Shown here: in pieces, positions 1 to 12,683 of the stretch
How the letters are laid out: every line of letters begins with the position of its first letter
Position numbering within the stretch: the first letter of the stretch is position 1
Assembly: GCF_001661265.1 (NCBI RefSeq)
Contig: NW_017567018.1
Span: 205,815 to 269,814, forward strand
Direction of reading: 5' to 3'
Source of the DNA: Saitoella complicata NRRL Y-17804
Taxonomy: Eukaryota > Ascomycota > Saitoellomycetes > Saitoellales > Saitoellaceae
Length of the DNA: 64,000 nt
Program-made: the position numbers and the translations under genes
The notes under the pieces: model-generated
Told to the model about the DNA's origin: nothing
The model's input: only the letters and a program-made list of their open reading frames with translations
Database searches by the model: none

Positions 1-610
1 CTCTACCAACGCGGAATCTACCCTCCAGAGGACTTCAAGGCCGTAAAGAAGTATGGCCTGACAATGATGGTCACGGATGATGAGGATGTCAAGGCGTATA
101 TCAAGAAGATCATGGGGCAATTACACAGTTTGAATTTTGGATTCTCTTCTTCTATGAGGAAAACTGACGAAGTTCCAAACAGAATGGGTCACGGGCGGTA
201 AGATCACAAAGTTGATCGTCGCCGTAACATCAAAAGAAACCGCGGAAACCGTCGAACGATGGCAATTCGCCCTCGAAATTAACAACAAGAACCCTGTCGC
301 ACCTACAACACCATCAAAAGCTGGATCTGCACCACCAGCAGCCGACAAACCGGAAGCTGAGATCACGAAAGAAATCCAAGCACTCATCCGCCAGATCACA
401 GCCTCGGTGACATTCCTCCCACAACTAGAAGGACTATGTACATTCAACGTGCTCGTCTACGCAGATAACGATAGCGAGGTACCGGCGGAATGGGTGGATA
501 GTGATGCGAAGGAGGTCGTGGGTGCGGAGGCGGTGCAGATGAGGAGTTTTTCGACGAAATATCATGCTGTCAGTACGTTGGTCGAGTACAAGATGCCGGG
601 GGAGGAATAG
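1..610 (+). CDS. mad2: MAD2 spindle-checkpoint protein, HORMA domain, 3' part only
   Basis: The 5' end lies outside the window. Exons are 1-127 and 183-610, with a 55-nt intron at 128-182 that has an ACTGAC branch site; this gives 184 residues to the TAG. Visible family landmarks are LYQRGIYPPEDF, KYGLTMMVT, ERWQFALEI, IRQITASVTFLP and the C-terminal seat-belt segment with MRSFSTKYHAVSTLVEYK. In the family, Mad2 closes its C-terminal safety belt around Mad1 or Cdc20 to inhibit APC/C at unattached kinetochores. Odd point: a roughly 25-residue Pro/Ala/Thr-rich stretch follows ERWQFALEI, where animal Mad2 has only a short linker. The splice junction gives Lys before WVTGGK. Identity is secure; the splice site is slightly less so. 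Confidence 0.93.
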
Positions 611-758
611 AGGCAGGCACATATCAGTTTTGCGGATTTTTATGGAGGTTATGATAAATACCGGGACACTTAACGTAATACCACATGATCATGCTATACC
701 AACAAGAACGCCATCGCCAAAATCCTATTCTTACGTCGTTCAATCCATACACGAAGCT

Positions 759-2744
759 TCAGACATCCTTATTCGTCAAGAAATCCGACAACTTCCTCGG
801 ATCAACCTGAATATTTCCAATCGTCTTCATCCTCTTCTTTCCCTCCTTCTGCTTACTCAACAACTTCATCTTGCGCGTAATATCTCCTCCGTAACACTTC
901 GCCGTAACATCCTTCCTCATGGCCGAAATACTCTCTCGCGCGATGACTCTTTGTCCGACAGTAGCTTGGATGATGATCTCGTATAGTTGGCGATCGAGGA
1001 GGTTTTTGAGGCGTTTTGCCCATTCGCGGCCTTTGCGGTCGACTTGGGAGCGGTGGCAGACTGCAGCGAGTGCATCGACGGGTTTTTTGTTGACGAGGAG
1101 GGTGAGTTTGACGAGGTCCGCTGTTCTGTAGCCGGAATCTTCGTAGTCGAGGGATGCATAACCTTTTGACATGCCCTTTAATTTCCCGAAGAAATCGTCG
1201 ACGAGTTGGCTGAGGGGGAGGGCGTATTTGAGCAGGACACGTTCGCCTGTATTCATGAATGTACATTCCTTTTGTTCTCCACGGTTCGCTTCGCAGAGTT
1301 CGATGATAGGTCCGAGATATTCCTGCGGAAACATCATCGTTGCCTCGACAATTGGCTCTTGAACATCCTCGACGGGATTCGGACCGCTTCTGGTTGTCAA
1401 GTCAGGGAAATCGTATGGGTTGGAGATGATTGCCTCTGATCCGTCTTGGTATCTGACTTTAAAGGGTACGGTGGGAGCAGTAATAATGACTTCGCTTCCG
1501 TACTCCTGCTTCAGACGATCTTGGAAGACGGAGCAGTGCAGAGTCCCGAGGAACCCGATACGCCATCCCTGGCCAAGAGCTGTTGAAGTCTCTTTTTGGA
1601 TAGAGACAGAACGGTCGTTGAGGACGAGATGAGAGATACTCTCGTCGAGTTTGGTGAAATCGACGGCGTCGATGGGGTATGCTCCGACGAAGACCATGGG
1701 CTGCGTAGGCTCGAAGCCGGGTAGTGGATCGACTTTTTCGCCGACTTTCATGTAGGTGTCACCGATGTGGGCTTCCTTTGATTCTTTCATGCCGGTAATG
1801 ATGTATCCGACCATACCCGCTTTTAACTCCTTAATGGGTGTGCGGTCAGGGTGCATGATCCCTACTTCGCCGACTTCGTATTTGAGGCCGGTGTAGGCGG
1901 AGGTAATTTTGTCACCTTTTCTCATGGTACCGTCGAAGACTCGGATAAGGGCGATAACGCCGACGTAGTTGTCGTACCAAGAGTCGATTAGGAGACACTT
2001 CAACCTTCCAGCGGCGTCTCCGGAGGGTGGTGGCATCCGTTCGATGACAGCTGGGAGAACGGTCTCGATGCCGAGGCCAGCTTTGGCACTTACCATGAGT
2101 GCATCGCTGGTGTCGATTTCGAAGGTGTCCCGCATCTGTGTCAGCACACGCTCGGGGTCTGCGGATGGGAGGTCGATTTTGTTCAGGGCTGGCAGCATCT
2201 CCAGTCCCTCTGCGAACGCAAGGTAGAAGTTTGCGACGGTTTGTGCTTGGATACCCTGAGCGGCGTCGACGAGGAGTAATGCTCCATTACATGCTGCCAA
2301 ACTTCTTGATACTTCTGCTCTGAAATCAACGTGTCCAGGTGTGTCGATAAGGTTGATCAGATAATCCTGACCCTTGTGTTGGTAGAACATTGTACATGTC
2401 TGCGCCTTGACCGTGATACCTCGTTCTTGTTCCACCTTCAGCTTGTCGAGAACCTGTTTGTTATCGGCATCTTTTCGGATAGTCCCGGTGTATTCCAACA
2501 GTCGATCTGATAAAGTTGACTTTCCGTGGTCGATATGTGCAACAATCGCGAAGTTACGATAGTTCTCCAGAGGAATGTTCTTAAGGAGTTCATGGTACTT
2601 TGCCTCGGCGTATGCGGAAGGTGTCCGAGAAAAATAACGTGCTGCTGGGTTGTTCTGCCCGAGGAAGCTATTGATAGACCGAGGGAAAGCGAAGGCGGCG
2701 GAGGCCCCAGGACCCCCTATCCGCAGTGATCTGGTAACAATCAT
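759..2744 (-). CDS. guf1: GUF1, mitochondrial LepA/EF4-type translation GTPase
   Basis: Single exon, 661 aa, close to the usual length of mitochondrial LepA/GUF1. The N-terminus ([11 protein letters not shown] onward, Arg- and Ser-rich, few acids) looks like a mitochondrial presequence. The G domain begins near residue 60: AHIDHGKST (G1), a switch segment with [16 protein letters not shown] (G3) and [13 protein letters not shown] (G4). The family-specific C-terminal domain is present, with [18 protein letters not shown] near the end. LepA/GUF1 is a ribosome-associated GTPase acting in mitochondrial translation, especially under stress. The start is the first ATG of the open frame. It diverges from NOT3 across about 290 bp that includes a CCAAT box. 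Its 3' end converges with MAD2. Confidence 0.96.
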   Translation of the reverse strand: MIVTRSLRIGGPGASAAFAFPRSINSFLGQNNPAARYFSRTPSAYAEAKYHELLKNIPLENYRNFAIVAHIDHGKSTLSDRLLEYTGTIRKDADNKQVLDKLKVEQERGITVKAQTCTMFYQHKGQDYLINLIDTPGHVDFRAEVSRSLAACNGALLLVDAAQGIQAQTVANFYLAFAEGLEMLPALNKIDLPSADPERVLTQMRDTFEIDTSDALMVSAKAGLGIETVLPAVIERMPPPSGDAAGRLKCLLIDSWYDNYVGVIALIRVFDGTMRKGDKITSAYTGLKYEVGEVGIMHPDRTPIKELKAGMVGYIITGMKESKEAHIGDTYMKVGEKVDPLPGFEPTQPMVFVGAYPIDAVDFTKLDESISHLVLNDRSVSIQKETSTALGQGWRIGFLGTLHCSVFQDRLKQEYGSEVIITAPTVPFKVRYQDGSEAIISNPYDFPDLTTRSGPNPVEDVQEPIVEATMMFPQEYLGPIIELCEANRGEQKECTFMNTGERVLLKYALPLSQLVDDFFGKLKGMSKGYASLDYEDSGYRTADLVKLTLLVNKKPVDALAAVCHRSQVDRKGREWAKRLKNLLDRQLYEIIIQATVGQRVIARESISAMRKDVTAKCYGGDITRKMKLLSKQKEGKKRMKTIGNIQVDPRKLSDFLTNKDV

Positions 2745-2866
2745 GGTATATACTGCCGTTCTATCGTGATGCGATCATGGCCGAAGCATCGCCTGTCCTT
2801 CCAATCGTAATAATTATTTTGCTGTTTTCTCGGTGGCCTGTAAATTACCGTTCTCGTACACTCCTA

Positions 2867-2871
2867 CCAAT
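2867..2871 (+). promoter_or_regulatory. CCAAT box in the GUF1/NOT3 divergent promoter
   Basis: A CCAAT pentamer followed by CAG sits 123 bp upstream of the GUF1 ATG and 161 bp upstream of the NOT3 ATG. The position suits a HAP2/3/5 (AnCF)-type binding site, but a pentamer occurs often by chance. Function is inferred. Confidence 0.3.
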
Positions 2872-3031
2872 CAGGGGCTGGCATCACGGCCGCGGGCCTG
2901 GCGTTGCTGCAGTAGAACGCCCGGTGAACATCGCCTCCAGTTACACCACCAAAGAAAGGTAAGCATTCCCATTGGCATACAGGGACGCCGTTGCTGATTG
3001 CATTGCTTAGGAGGGAGTACATCGTTTCACC

Positions 3032-5187
3032 ATGTCGGCACGGAAACTGCAAGCGGAGATCGACAAGGTCTTCAAGAGAATCGCGGAAGGTAAGCCGACT
3101 ACATCATGCGACATGCCATTCCGGCTTGGTCTCGAGACGATGACGGGGCAATTCGTCTTCAATGTCATAAAACTGGCCTTCGGAACGTTTCCTTGTGCGT
3201 TTTGAGTCGTTTGGCGTGTTGGAGGTTACTTTCGCTGGGATGTATGCTGACCATTACGCACAGGTGTCGCGGTCTTCGAGGGCATCTACGAGAAATTGAT
3301 GACTTCACAAAATCCGGCGCAAAAGGATAAACTTGAGTCGGATTTGAAGAAGGAAATCAAGAAGCTGCAACGACTGCGTGATCAGGTGAAAACCTGGGCA
3401 GCAAGTAACGAAATCAAGGACAAGAAGCCGTTACTGGAGCAGCGTAGATTGATTGAGACAGTATGACGTTCCGTATGTCACACAATTGAACGTCAGACTA
3501 ACTTGGGTCATAGCAAATGGAGAAGTTCAAGGCTGTTGAGAAGGACCTGAAAACCAAGGCTTTCAGCAAGGAGGGTCTCAGTGCAGCGGCCAAGCTCGAT
3601 CCTAAAGAGCAGCAAAAGATGGAAACATGCACATGGCTGTCGAATCTTGTGGATGAGCTCGAACGGCAAATAGAGCAGCTGGAAGCCGAATCGGAAACCT
3701 TACAAGTAGGCGCGAAGAAGAGCAAGCGCGACTCGAGTAAGAACGAGAGGCTAGGAGAGGTGGATCACTTAATAGAGCGGCATAAGTGGCATCAAGGGAA
3801 GATTGAGCTGATATTAAGAGGACTGGAGAACGGCAATCTGGCTGTGGATGAGGTGCTGGACCTGAAAGATGACATTGACTACTACGTCGAGTCAAATCAG
3901 GACGTTGACTTCGCTGAGGACGAGCACATCTATGATGAGCTTACACTCGACGAGGAGATGTACAACGCCCTTGACAGAGAGGATGAGTCCGACGTTGATT
4001 TGTTGGATGACGAGCCTGTGAGGAGTCCGGTGAAGGAGGACAGGCCTGAACCACCAACACCGGCAAAATCAAAACCGGCAGATGCTCAGCCACCAACACC
4101 AGTGCGGAAGTCGAGTGTACCAGTGGCAGCGAAAGCACCAACACCACCAACGCCTGCACCAGTAACAGCACCCGCACCTGCGCCGGCACTATTACCAGCA
4201 GCGACGATCAGTGTTGTTCCCGCAAAACAGGCGCAACCAGCACCTATCGGCCCACAACCGACGCAACCTGTGGTGAATACGCCGACGTTGAAGTACGCAA
4301 GTGCAGCGGCAGCGGCAGCAGCAGCGGAGGCAGCAAGAGGACCTGGTATCCAGCCGCTGCCACCACCGCCTGGATTGAGGCGTACCGGAACCAATACTCC
4401 TGCACCCAGTACACCTGTACCAGGTACCCCAGTAGCAAGTACACCAGAGTTGCCGCATTCCAAGCCTGCAAGTTCACATGGTCTGCCATCTGCACCGCCA
4501 TCGGCACCAGCATCAGCACCAGTGGAAGAGCCTGCACCAGTGCAGGAGGTTATGCCTGAAGAGTCTGAGCTCGCACCAAGTACTGCCAACGGAACCGAAC
4601 CATCGATGGAAGAGAACGTGTCTCCGGTATCGCCACCGGAATTCAACGCTGCGGAGGTCGCTGCGAACCTACCACCCGGTCTCCAGGATCTTATCGCGTC
4701 TTTCCAGGCAGCACGGGCACGCTCAGTGGCACCACCACCAATCACCTCCGTCTACCAGCTCCTCGAGACTTCATTGACGTACGTCCCCGACGCCCTCGAC
4801 GCCCAAAGACCAAAACACTACACCCCTGAGAACCCCTACCCAACACCCTCCTACTACCCTCAAGTACCCTCCCCAATTTTCGAAGAACCCATGCTCTTCG
4901 AAAAAATCGACATCGACACCCTCTTCTACGTTTTCTACTACCAACAAGGCGCCTACCAACAATACCTCGCCGCACGCGAACTCAAACGTCAATCATGGCG
5001 CTTCCATAAGAAGTACCTGACGTGGTTCCAGAGGCATGAGGAGCCGAAGGTTATTACGGATGAGTATGAGAGTGGGACGTATAGGTATTTTGATTTCGAG
5101 GGGGCTTGGGTGCAGAGGAAGAAGCCTGAGTTCAAGTTTTTGTACCAGCATTTGGAGGATGAGGATAAGGCTGTTTCTCCTCAATAG
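3032..5187 (+). CDS. not3: NOT3/NOT5 subunit of the CCR4-NOT complex
   Basis: Three exons: 3032-3089, 3264-3460 and 3514-5187. The introns are 174 nt (branch GCTGACC) and 53 nt (branch ACTAAC). The product is 642 aa. The N-terminal Not3 coiled-coil domain is spread over all three exons ([45 protein letters not shown]). The middle (about residues 250-480) is low-complexity Pro/Ala/Thr. The C-terminal NOT box ([42 protein letters not shown]) is intact. The family scaffolds the CCR4-NOT deadenylase in cytoplasmic mRNA decay and translational repression. The ATG chosen is the only one upstream that restores the conserved N-terminus after splicing. Confidence 0.95.
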
Positions 5188-5451
5188 GCCTTCTGTGCTG
5201 GTATGAGCTTGAGCGACGGTATGTGGATATGTGGTAAGTGGTGTATATATGGGTTTCGCACGTTCAACGTTCTTTTGTTGCCTTTCTTGGTTCGGTTACG
5301 CAGCTGCCTTTCGATTCGCTAGGGCCCTTATATGCGTTTTACAATTCACTTCAATGCGCTTTTGCAGGTTTATCCTTATCATTCTTTTTCGCACTTCCTA
5401 TTGCACTTGGTAAAACTAATCATACACATATGCCCCCCTATCTCTGACAAT

Positions 5452-6338
5452 TTACAACTTGGCAGCCTTCACACTGCCACCATCCAACAACACGATGGCA
5501 CCGTTAACGTACGCCCCAGCTCGGCTCGCCAACCAGATACATGTACCCGCAACATCCTCCGGCGTCCCGATCCTCCCCAAGGGAATCCCACCCGTGATCT
5601 TATCCGAGAACTTATCAAGAGTCGCAGCCATCATCTTACTCTGGAACGGACCAGGAGCAATACAGTTGACCGTAATCCCCCTCTTCCCCAAGTGATGGGA
5701 CAATACCTCCGTCATATGATGCACACCAGCCTTACTCGCCGAATACGCAAACGTCTCGAGCCAAGGCGTGCGGATACCATCGACGGACCCGATGTTGATC
5801 ACGCGGGCTGGGTCGGGGTTGGAAAGGGATGAGGGTGCGGCGGAGGCTTGTTGGAGGAGGGGGGTAACGAGCTGGGTTAGGGTGAAGACGCGGTGGAGGT
5901 TTAGGGTTAGGACGCGGGACCAGGCTTCGTCTGGGTACTTGTCGTAGGGAGCGCCCCAGTTGTTGCCGGAGTTGTTGACGAGGACGTGGAGTTCTATGTG
6001 ATCAAATCGTTAAACCAACGAGATTCGTAATGGGGAGGAGATCACATACTGTCGGTGTGCTTCTTAATCTCTTCAACCAACTTCTTCTGCTCCTCCAACT
6101 TTGTCAAATCACACGGAATCGAGACCGCCTTTCCCTTCCCAAGTCGGTTCAAATGTTCCGCGGCCTCGTCACAATCCTTCTTCGAGCGAGAGGAGATGTA
6201 GACGGTCGCCCCGTTCTCAACGAAGCCCGCCGAGATCATGAGTCCGATACCTTTCCCGCCGCCGGTGACGAGGACGTGTTTGCCCTTGACACCGAAGAGG
6301 TTTTGGAGGTCGAAGGAGGAAGAGTTGTCGCCGGACAT
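5452..6338 (-). CDS. Short-chain dehydrogenase/reductase (RhlG / 3-oxoacyl-reductase-like)
   Basis: Two exons, 6338-6050 and 5993-5452, with a 56-nt intron at 5994-6049. The product is 276 aa, typical of classical SDRs. The Rossmann glycine motif TGGGKGIG lies near residue 27. NNSGNNWG follows just after the intron. The catalytic Ser is in INIGSVDG and the YSASK Tyr-Lys pair comes after it. C-terminal GGIPLGRIGTPEDVAG and NGAIVLLDGG are typical of the family. An Arg/Ser-rich stretch after the second strand (SSRSKKD) suggests NADP(H) preference. The real substrate cannot be read from sequence; fungal homologues are often labelled rhamnolipid or 3-oxoacyl-ACP reductase. It converges with NOT3. 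Confidence 0.9.
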
Positions 6339-6592
6339 TTTGTTCTTTGGTAGCGGATCAGAGGTCTGTAGAGGGAGATGTCGAGGGAGGGTTTTGTGGT
6401 TTACAGAGGATCTCGAGGAGTTCGGTGCGGGGTTGGGTTACCGCGGCCCGCGCTTTGTGGGGTCGGTCGTGCTTGCCGTATACGTAACCCCATGGGAACG
6501 GAATGCCTAGAACTGTTACAATTGTTCATAGATAGTATACAATATAAACACCATTTCCAAAACCCATACCACCTAGTCCCCGCCCAGTAACT

Positions 6593-7545
6593 TTACGCCG
6601 CCCACGGATTCTCCTCCATATGAACCGGCACCGGATTGCCCGTGCCAACAGCCCTCAACGCATCCCCCATACTAAACGTCACAATCCCTCCTCCTCCCCC
6701 CATACCGCCTTTCTCTGTTCCCAGCTCATCACTCTCACTAACCGCACTCAACACCGGACTAACGTGCGCACTGAGAGACGGGTTCGACGATAGCGGCAGC
6801 GACCCCACTGCTTCGCCTTCCGCATCAATAATATCCGCATATGAAACGAAAGATAAGCGTTTGTTATGTGGGTCAGGGTCGAACATCTCGCTCTCGACGA
6901 CCCCTGAATCCGCCATTCCGCCAATACTCCCAGCGCGGAGACGGGAGTCGTTGCTCACCGGGCTCAGTGCCCGGAACGAGGGAGACGCAGATCCAGAACC
7001 CGGGCCCGAGAGGGATTCGGATGACCAGGGGTTTTCCATGGCAGATGGGGGTGCCATCGCGACGATTTCGACTTCCTCCACGTCAAGACCCCTTCCCTCA
7101 CCACTGCCTCTTCCTCCACTTGGATCTGACCCACCGCCCGTGCCACCCATGAGCATTTCTGCGCTCGCGTCGAGGACGGCTGGGACGTGATCCTCGATTT
7201 GCTGGTGCGGTAACGCAGCCGCAACATTTAAGCTCGGAACATCCTCAATCACATTCCTTTCGAAAATCTGTGACGAAATACTCGGACGCGGCGAGGATGC
7301 CGAAACTGATGTTGGTGATCCCGAGCCAGGGTGTGAGGAGGATGGACGGGATGATGTTGATGCTGAAGGTGATTTATGTGAGACTGGTGGTGGGAGGTTG
7401 GGGGAGGGTGATAGTGGTTCGTCTGTGAGTCGCTGATCAACTCTCCGTCACCATGCGGTACAGGCTTGAACTCAGGCTCACCTAAGAGGCTTCCCGTGTT
7501 ACTCCCACCCTCACCAACAGCCTTCTTCCTTTTCCAAAATGTCAT
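6593..7545 (-). CDS. Conserved ascomycete protein with IFER / RLSF motifs, function unknown
   Basis: Two exons, 7545-7482 and 7422-6593, with a 59-nt intron (GTGAGC donor, CTCACAG acceptor). The product is 297 aa. It starts MTFWKRKKAVGEGG. An SP-rich stretch leads into RPSISSQIFERNV, then EDHVPAVLDASAEML and RLSFVSYADIIDAEGEA. This pattern resembles an uncharacterised family I recall from other Pezizomycotina, with the order MSFWKK..., IFER..., VLDAS..., RLSF.SFADV.... The rest is Gly/Ser/Pro-rich and looks disordered. No catalytic domain is seen. An in-frame TAA lies upstream of the first ATG with no intervening start, which supports this start. A CRE-like TGACGTCG lies about 115 bp upstream. 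Confidence 0.8.
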
Positions 7546-7659
7546 CGGATTTGCTAATAGATCGGTATAAGATTGGTCTTTGCGATGGTTTATGTTGGCC
7601 GTGCTACCAGCTGGTGGTGTTTAGGCGCGCCCGGACCGTCGAAGCCGAGAAAAACCTGA

Positions 7660-7667
7660 TGACGTCG
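7660..7667 (+). promoter_or_regulatory. CRE-like site (TGACGTCG)
   Basis: Seven of eight bases match the ATF/CREB palindrome. The site is 115 bp upstream of the IFER-motif gene, and the window also encodes an Atf1-type bZIP. Binding is inferred. Confidence 0.35.
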
Positions 7668-7864
7668 GAGGACCCAAGTTGATGGACGACTATTCTAAAT
7701 GCTTTCTTTCTTTTCTTAATGGACAAGCGATCGCGATACTAACCAACGTACATACAAACAACGAAACCAAAACGATCGTAGTCACACACTCCTTAAGCTT
7801 GCCTCTCATCATCCATGCCTTCCTCATCTTAACATACACACTTCTTCCTCATTGCACTGTCCCA

Positions 7865-10294
7865 TTACTCTTCTTGCACAGACAACTTCTCCATCTCACT
7901 CTGCATTCCCATCCCAGCCCTCTCACTCGTCGGCACCCCACCTTCCTCACTGCCCCTCTCCTCAGCCGCCCTCCTCGCCTCAGCCGCCGCAAAAGCAGGA
8001 CTTGGCACAATATGCTCCACCCCTCCAGATCCCTGCCCCGCACCACCCTCAAAGAACGGGTCCGGCTCGTTCTCCAAGAGGTACTCATCACTCTTGTCTG
8101 AAAAGAAAACATCAGGATGCACAATCGCCCCCAACGCCCTCCTCATCCTCGATGTCGTATACTGCGAGAGACCGACTTGATACGAAGCATTAACCCACCC
8201 GAAACCTTCACGGGCAACACCCTTGAAATCAAGACCCTGGTTTCCGTACTCCGCGTCGACGCGGTGTGGGTCTGAGGCGCGGGTGACGTTGTACTTCTCT
8301 ACCACCACACCATTGTAATCCATAAAACTCTTGATCATCATAAACAACCACCTATAGACCAAACGGCGAGCTTCGTCCTCATACCCGTACCGCCAGAGAC
8401 CTTCCCAGGCGAGCATCTGCTGCGGTGCCCAACCAGAGGGATAATCCCACTGTCGACTAGGAGCATCCAAGTCAACTTTTCCGCAGGATCGCTCGGTACC
8501 AGCCACGAGCCCACCAAGCACCTCAAACTTCGACAAACTCTTGTCGACGAGCGCCGCAGCTTGTCGGGGAGACGCACATCCCGCCCACAATGCCCAAAAC
8601 GCCGTACAACTCTCATACTTCGCTTGTTCCCGCTTAACGGTGTCGTAGTCATAGTACAACCCATCCGCCTCGTTCCACAAATACTTATCGATCAACGCCT
8701 TCCTCTTCATCGCTCTACGATCCCAGGTGAACGAGGACTCGAACGTACCATCTGGCATCGGGAATTTATCATGCCATTTCTCGCGGATGGTCTTCGCGAT
8801 GTCGGTTTCGTACTTGTAGAGCAAGGTGTTGAGGTCGATCGTCGCCAAGTTCGCACAAACGTGTTCAAAACGGTACGTCGTATCATGTCCCGACTCGCGG
8901 ACAGCACGATCATGCATGAAGTACTCGTCGAGCTCAGGTTCATGGACAATACCGTCATTGTACGCAACCTGGAACTCCTCGAAGGTCATGTTGTTCTTCG
9001 TACAGAACGGCTCCAAGATATGCTCGAAATGACTCGCCTCCGTCTCGGGCGGAATCCCAATTCCATCAGGTCTGTACCGTGACAACCCCGTGATGGGATC
9101 CAACCTCGGCGCAGACACCCAAACAGTCTTGTACTCCTTAATCGCAGCCCAGAGCGCACGCTTCAGGAAGTCGTCTGCGGTAGGACCTTCATGCTTGATC
9201 TTATCATACACTCTCAACGCCATATCCGTCAAAAACGGGGGTTGAGAACGCGTAAGATAGTAAGACCTGTTGGCATTCAAGATCTTTCCATAATGCGTGA
9301 TCTCAAAAATGAAGTTCTCAACCATCCCCTTCGCCAAATCAACGCGTCCATCGACGAGGAGACCAAGAGATTCGAAATACGAGTCCCAGCCGTACATCTC
9401 ATTGAATCGTCCACCGGGGACAACGAATGGCATACCCCGGAGCTGAACCACGTCCGTGACGGGATCGACAACCTTCTCCATCGCTAACGCCAACAACCCC
9501 GGTTTCTGATTCGCGTCCTTGACCCAAACAGCATCAATCGTCTCCGGCAAATACTCCACCTGCAAATTCAGATGCGACATCTCCGCCGCCGCCTTACAAT
9601 AATACTCGTACATCTCTGGTTCCTTGGTTGGGATGTAGATACGCGGCCTCGGGTCTGTCGAGCGGTTTTTCGTGTCTGCGCAGATCTTTTCGAGGGATGA
9701 GGCATCGATGCGGCGGGTTAGGCCGTCCCAGAAGGTGGTACGGATAAGACGATTGAGACGGGCGACAGGGTTTTCGTTTAAGCGTGCTTCGTCGAGGAGA
9801 ATGTGCTTTCTTCCGAAATCCTTTGCGAGGGTCAATTCTTGCAACAAATTCGAAAGCATATAGGTTCCTCGGATATCGAATCTGTACGCGCTTAATTAGC
9901 ATCTCTATTTCCAAGAAATCTTTGTGAAAGAGTCGTACCTGTTATGCCCACCGCTGTTCGCGGTCCCCAATGTGAACACCTTCGGTCCCGCATCCTCAAT
10001 GGTAATCTGCATATTCCCATCCGAATCCTCACTCTCAAGTAAAGCTTTCAACGTCGGCTCAACCTCAATCAGGAACTTTCTCGGCTGTGATTGGGGCTCG
10101 TCGTGACTCAGTCTACGACGTGGAGCTTCCTTGTTCATCAGCCCCATCCGAATCCGCTGAAGACTCGTATTGGCGCCAGCGGATGAGAGGGTTCGAGAAC
10201 GGTTTTGCTTCGTACGGTGGGACTCGCCGTAGTAGATTGCTGCGTGTGTCAAAGGGTCTGGCCTCCCCGGTGATGTACCCGATGGTGATGCCAT
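7865..10294 (-). CDS. nth1: Neutral trehalase (GH37)
   Basis: Two exons, 10294-9939 and 9881-7865, with a 57-nt intron (GTACGA donor, GCTAAT branch). The product is 790 aa. The junction restores [20 protein letters not shown]. Both trehalase signatures are present: [15 protein letters not shown] and [12 protein letters not shown]. The N-terminus has PKA-type sites (Ser in RRRLS near residue 63; RSRTLSS near 34-38). A calcium-loop-like [12 protein letters not shown] lies at about 91-102, as in fungal neutral trehalases. It hydrolyses cytosolic trehalose to two glucoses during stress recovery and germination, and is classically activated by PKA plus 14-3-3 binding. The phosphosites are visible; the regulation is inferred from family knowledge. 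Confidence 0.96.
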
Positions 10295-10843
10295 GATTGG
10301 TATTCTGAATCGCTCGTCAGTTCTTGAATCCTGACCGACTGTATGCTACACGACTCACAGTTCACTTGGCAATTGTGTTTGTCCTGCTCGTCGTTGCTGG
10401 TGAATTTCCCCCTCTCCTCTAAAGCTGTCAAGTCCCGCTGCCAGCGCGATGACGTTCAACCCTGCGCTACCAGCCAACAAGCGATTGACCATAGGGCAAG
10501 GACGAAAAATAGACAAGTCAATTTCAAGAAGAAGAACAGAAAAACAGACGCCAGTAATAAAAACGAAAACCGCTTCGTAGTCCACCGCATTAACCAAAAT
10601 AGTTCTTTATCCTTCCTTCCATCTTCCCTTCCTTCCCCTTCCTGTGTGGTCTTCCAGACCGTCAATAATACCATCCATAATCTCAGCGAAAGACACCGTC
10701 GATTGAATTCGATCCCATGTCCATGCCGATACGAGCGCAACACATAGAGACGCGACAGCTCGCTACCCAATACATAACTTTTGTTCTTTGGATGGTAGCT
10801 CGCCTCACTCCCATCCCATCCCTTTCAGAGTGCTAAACGTGGA
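10295..10843. other. Intergenic: trehalase promoter and Atf1-gene 3' flank
   Basis: 549 bp with no supported gene. A STRE-type CCCCT lies at 10409-10413, about 115 bp upstream of the trehalase ATG on the opposite orientation. That fits a stress-controlled trehalase but is a frequent pentamer. Open frames here lack codon or domain evidence. Confidence 0.5.
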
Positions 10844-12542
10844 CTAATATCCACGTCCAGCACCCATCTGTCCCATCCCCTGCGGGGGCATCCCCATCTG
10901 TATTCCAGACATCGGTCCTCCCATCCCAACTCCGGGCGGCGGACCAACAGGCATGCCCTGACCTGGTCCCATTGGGGGCATTCCCTGCATACCCATACCA
11001 ACGCCCGCCGTCGCCCGATCAATAACCTCGACACCCGCCATACCGTTTGCACGGGCGACGGGACAGTCCTTGTGCGCGAGGAGTAGGGTCTTGAGGTTGA
11101 CGATTTCTTCGCGGAGGGCAGTGACTTGTGCGGTGAGTGCGTCATTTTCGGATCCGTAGAACTCGACTTTTGCTTGGAGATTCGCGAGCCACTGCTTTTT
11201 TCGTTGACGACACTTGAGTGCAGCTACAAATTTTGTCAGCATACATTTCACAAACCACAATCATCAAGGACGACGTGAACATACCTTGTCTGTTCCTCTC
11301 CAAAAAGTTCCTTCGCTTCTCCTCATCCGTCTCCGCCTTCGACGAATTTCTCCGTCCCCCACTCCCACTCTTATACTCGTCACCGCTCCCCTCTTCATCA
11401 AGATCACTATCACCCTTACTCCTTTTCATCGGACTGTTCATCATCTCATCCTCGCTGCTCTTTCTCCTCCTGCTAGCACCGCCTGAGCCAGCTTTCTTCT
11501 TGTCATCCATAACCTGAGGCTGGCCGTGGAGGTGTCCGTGACCGTTCTCAACTTGAGCGAGGGAAGTGTTACCTCCGACACCGACACCACCACCGTGCAT
11601 GGCGAGTGCCTGTGCGTTGACGACTGCCCTCTTCTGCAACTCTTGATCCACGGCACCACCCAATCCAGGATGGATGACAGGCATGGGGTGATGTCCATGA
11701 CCGCCGTGGCCGTGACCATGTCCGTGCATACCCTGCTGCGACTGTGCCTGAGACAACAAGAAAAGACCGTTGGCAGCATGTGCGGCTTCGTTCGCAAAGG
11801 GGTCTTCCCTACCTCTCTGCTGTGCAACAGGAGCAGCACCCGCAGATGGCCCATTCATCTGCGGCGGAGGCTGGATGGGGAAACTAGAAGGCGGAACCCT
11901 CGCGAAATCCGCCGCAAAGCCAGAAACACCTCCACCGGGTGTTCCCAAGCCAAGAAGGGCAGCGGTATTCGGACTTGGCGCACCGAGTCCATATCCAACC
12001 CCACCCGGCGTCAACCCAGTCCTGATCCCAGACTCATTCGGAGTCAACCCCGTCCTCAATGTCGGATCAAACACTGACTGTGGACCAGGCAACATCGCCG
12101 GACTAAGCGGTCCATTCCGCAAACTACCAAACGCACCCCAGGCTGAGGGACCAGGCGACGCGATCGACGTGACGGGTGGCAACATCGTCGACGTCGAAGT
12201 CGTGGGCGGCGCAGCCTTATCGGGCGCGAAAGACTGCTCGAATGGATTTGGTTCTTCTGCAAGTTTTGATTTTGTGCCTTGGTGGTTCTGGAAGTGGGGT
12301 GGGACTGGCCTCACTGGAGGGCCGCCCTCAGCGGGGGCACCGTTCTCGGCAGGTTTGCCGTCTGGGAGGGCAGCATTGCTGGATTTAGGAGAGATTGTCT
12401 TTCGACGGGATTCTGGTGATCCGGCAGTAGAACCGGGAGCGGCTGCATTTTCTGCGGACGCATCACTGCCCTCGATCTGACCCGCCGCGCTCGCTGGACG
12501 GTTGAGCGGATCTTGCGACTGTGGAGCAACTGCTGTCGACAT
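10844..12542 (-). CDS. atf1: Atf1/AtfA-type bZIP transcription factor (ATF/CREB)
   Basis: Two exons, 12542-11285 and 11223-10844, with a 61-nt intron (branch GCTGAC). The product is 545 aa. The intron splits the basic region; splicing gives FLERNRQAALKCRQRKKQW, then a leucine zipper (about residues 436-470) and LLLAHKDCPVAR as in Atf1. The N-terminal half has the family's NPFEQSF, PVTSIASPG, SAWGAFGSL-type and LTP segments, with several SP/TP sites suited to a Sty1/Hog1-type MAPK. A His/Gly tract (HGHGHGHGGHGHH) lies near residue 275. The end GRGY resembles Atf1 termini. It probably binds CRE sites (TGACGTCA) in stress genes; candidate sites occur in this window. Confidence 0.95.
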
Positions 12543-12683
12543 TGTGGTTCAGCAAGAATATAATTTCGGAAATGTCAAGATGAATTCGGCGTTCGTGTCT
12601 GTCAAATGAAAGTCAGCATATACCCCACGGAAGACAGCCAAAAGACCTTACAAAACGCGTAAAAGAAGCCAGTGCGCAGAAGC

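Noticed and set aside
5885-5925. GTTTAGGGTTAGG as interstitial telomere repeat
   Set aside because: It lies inside SDR coding sequence and is explained by codons.
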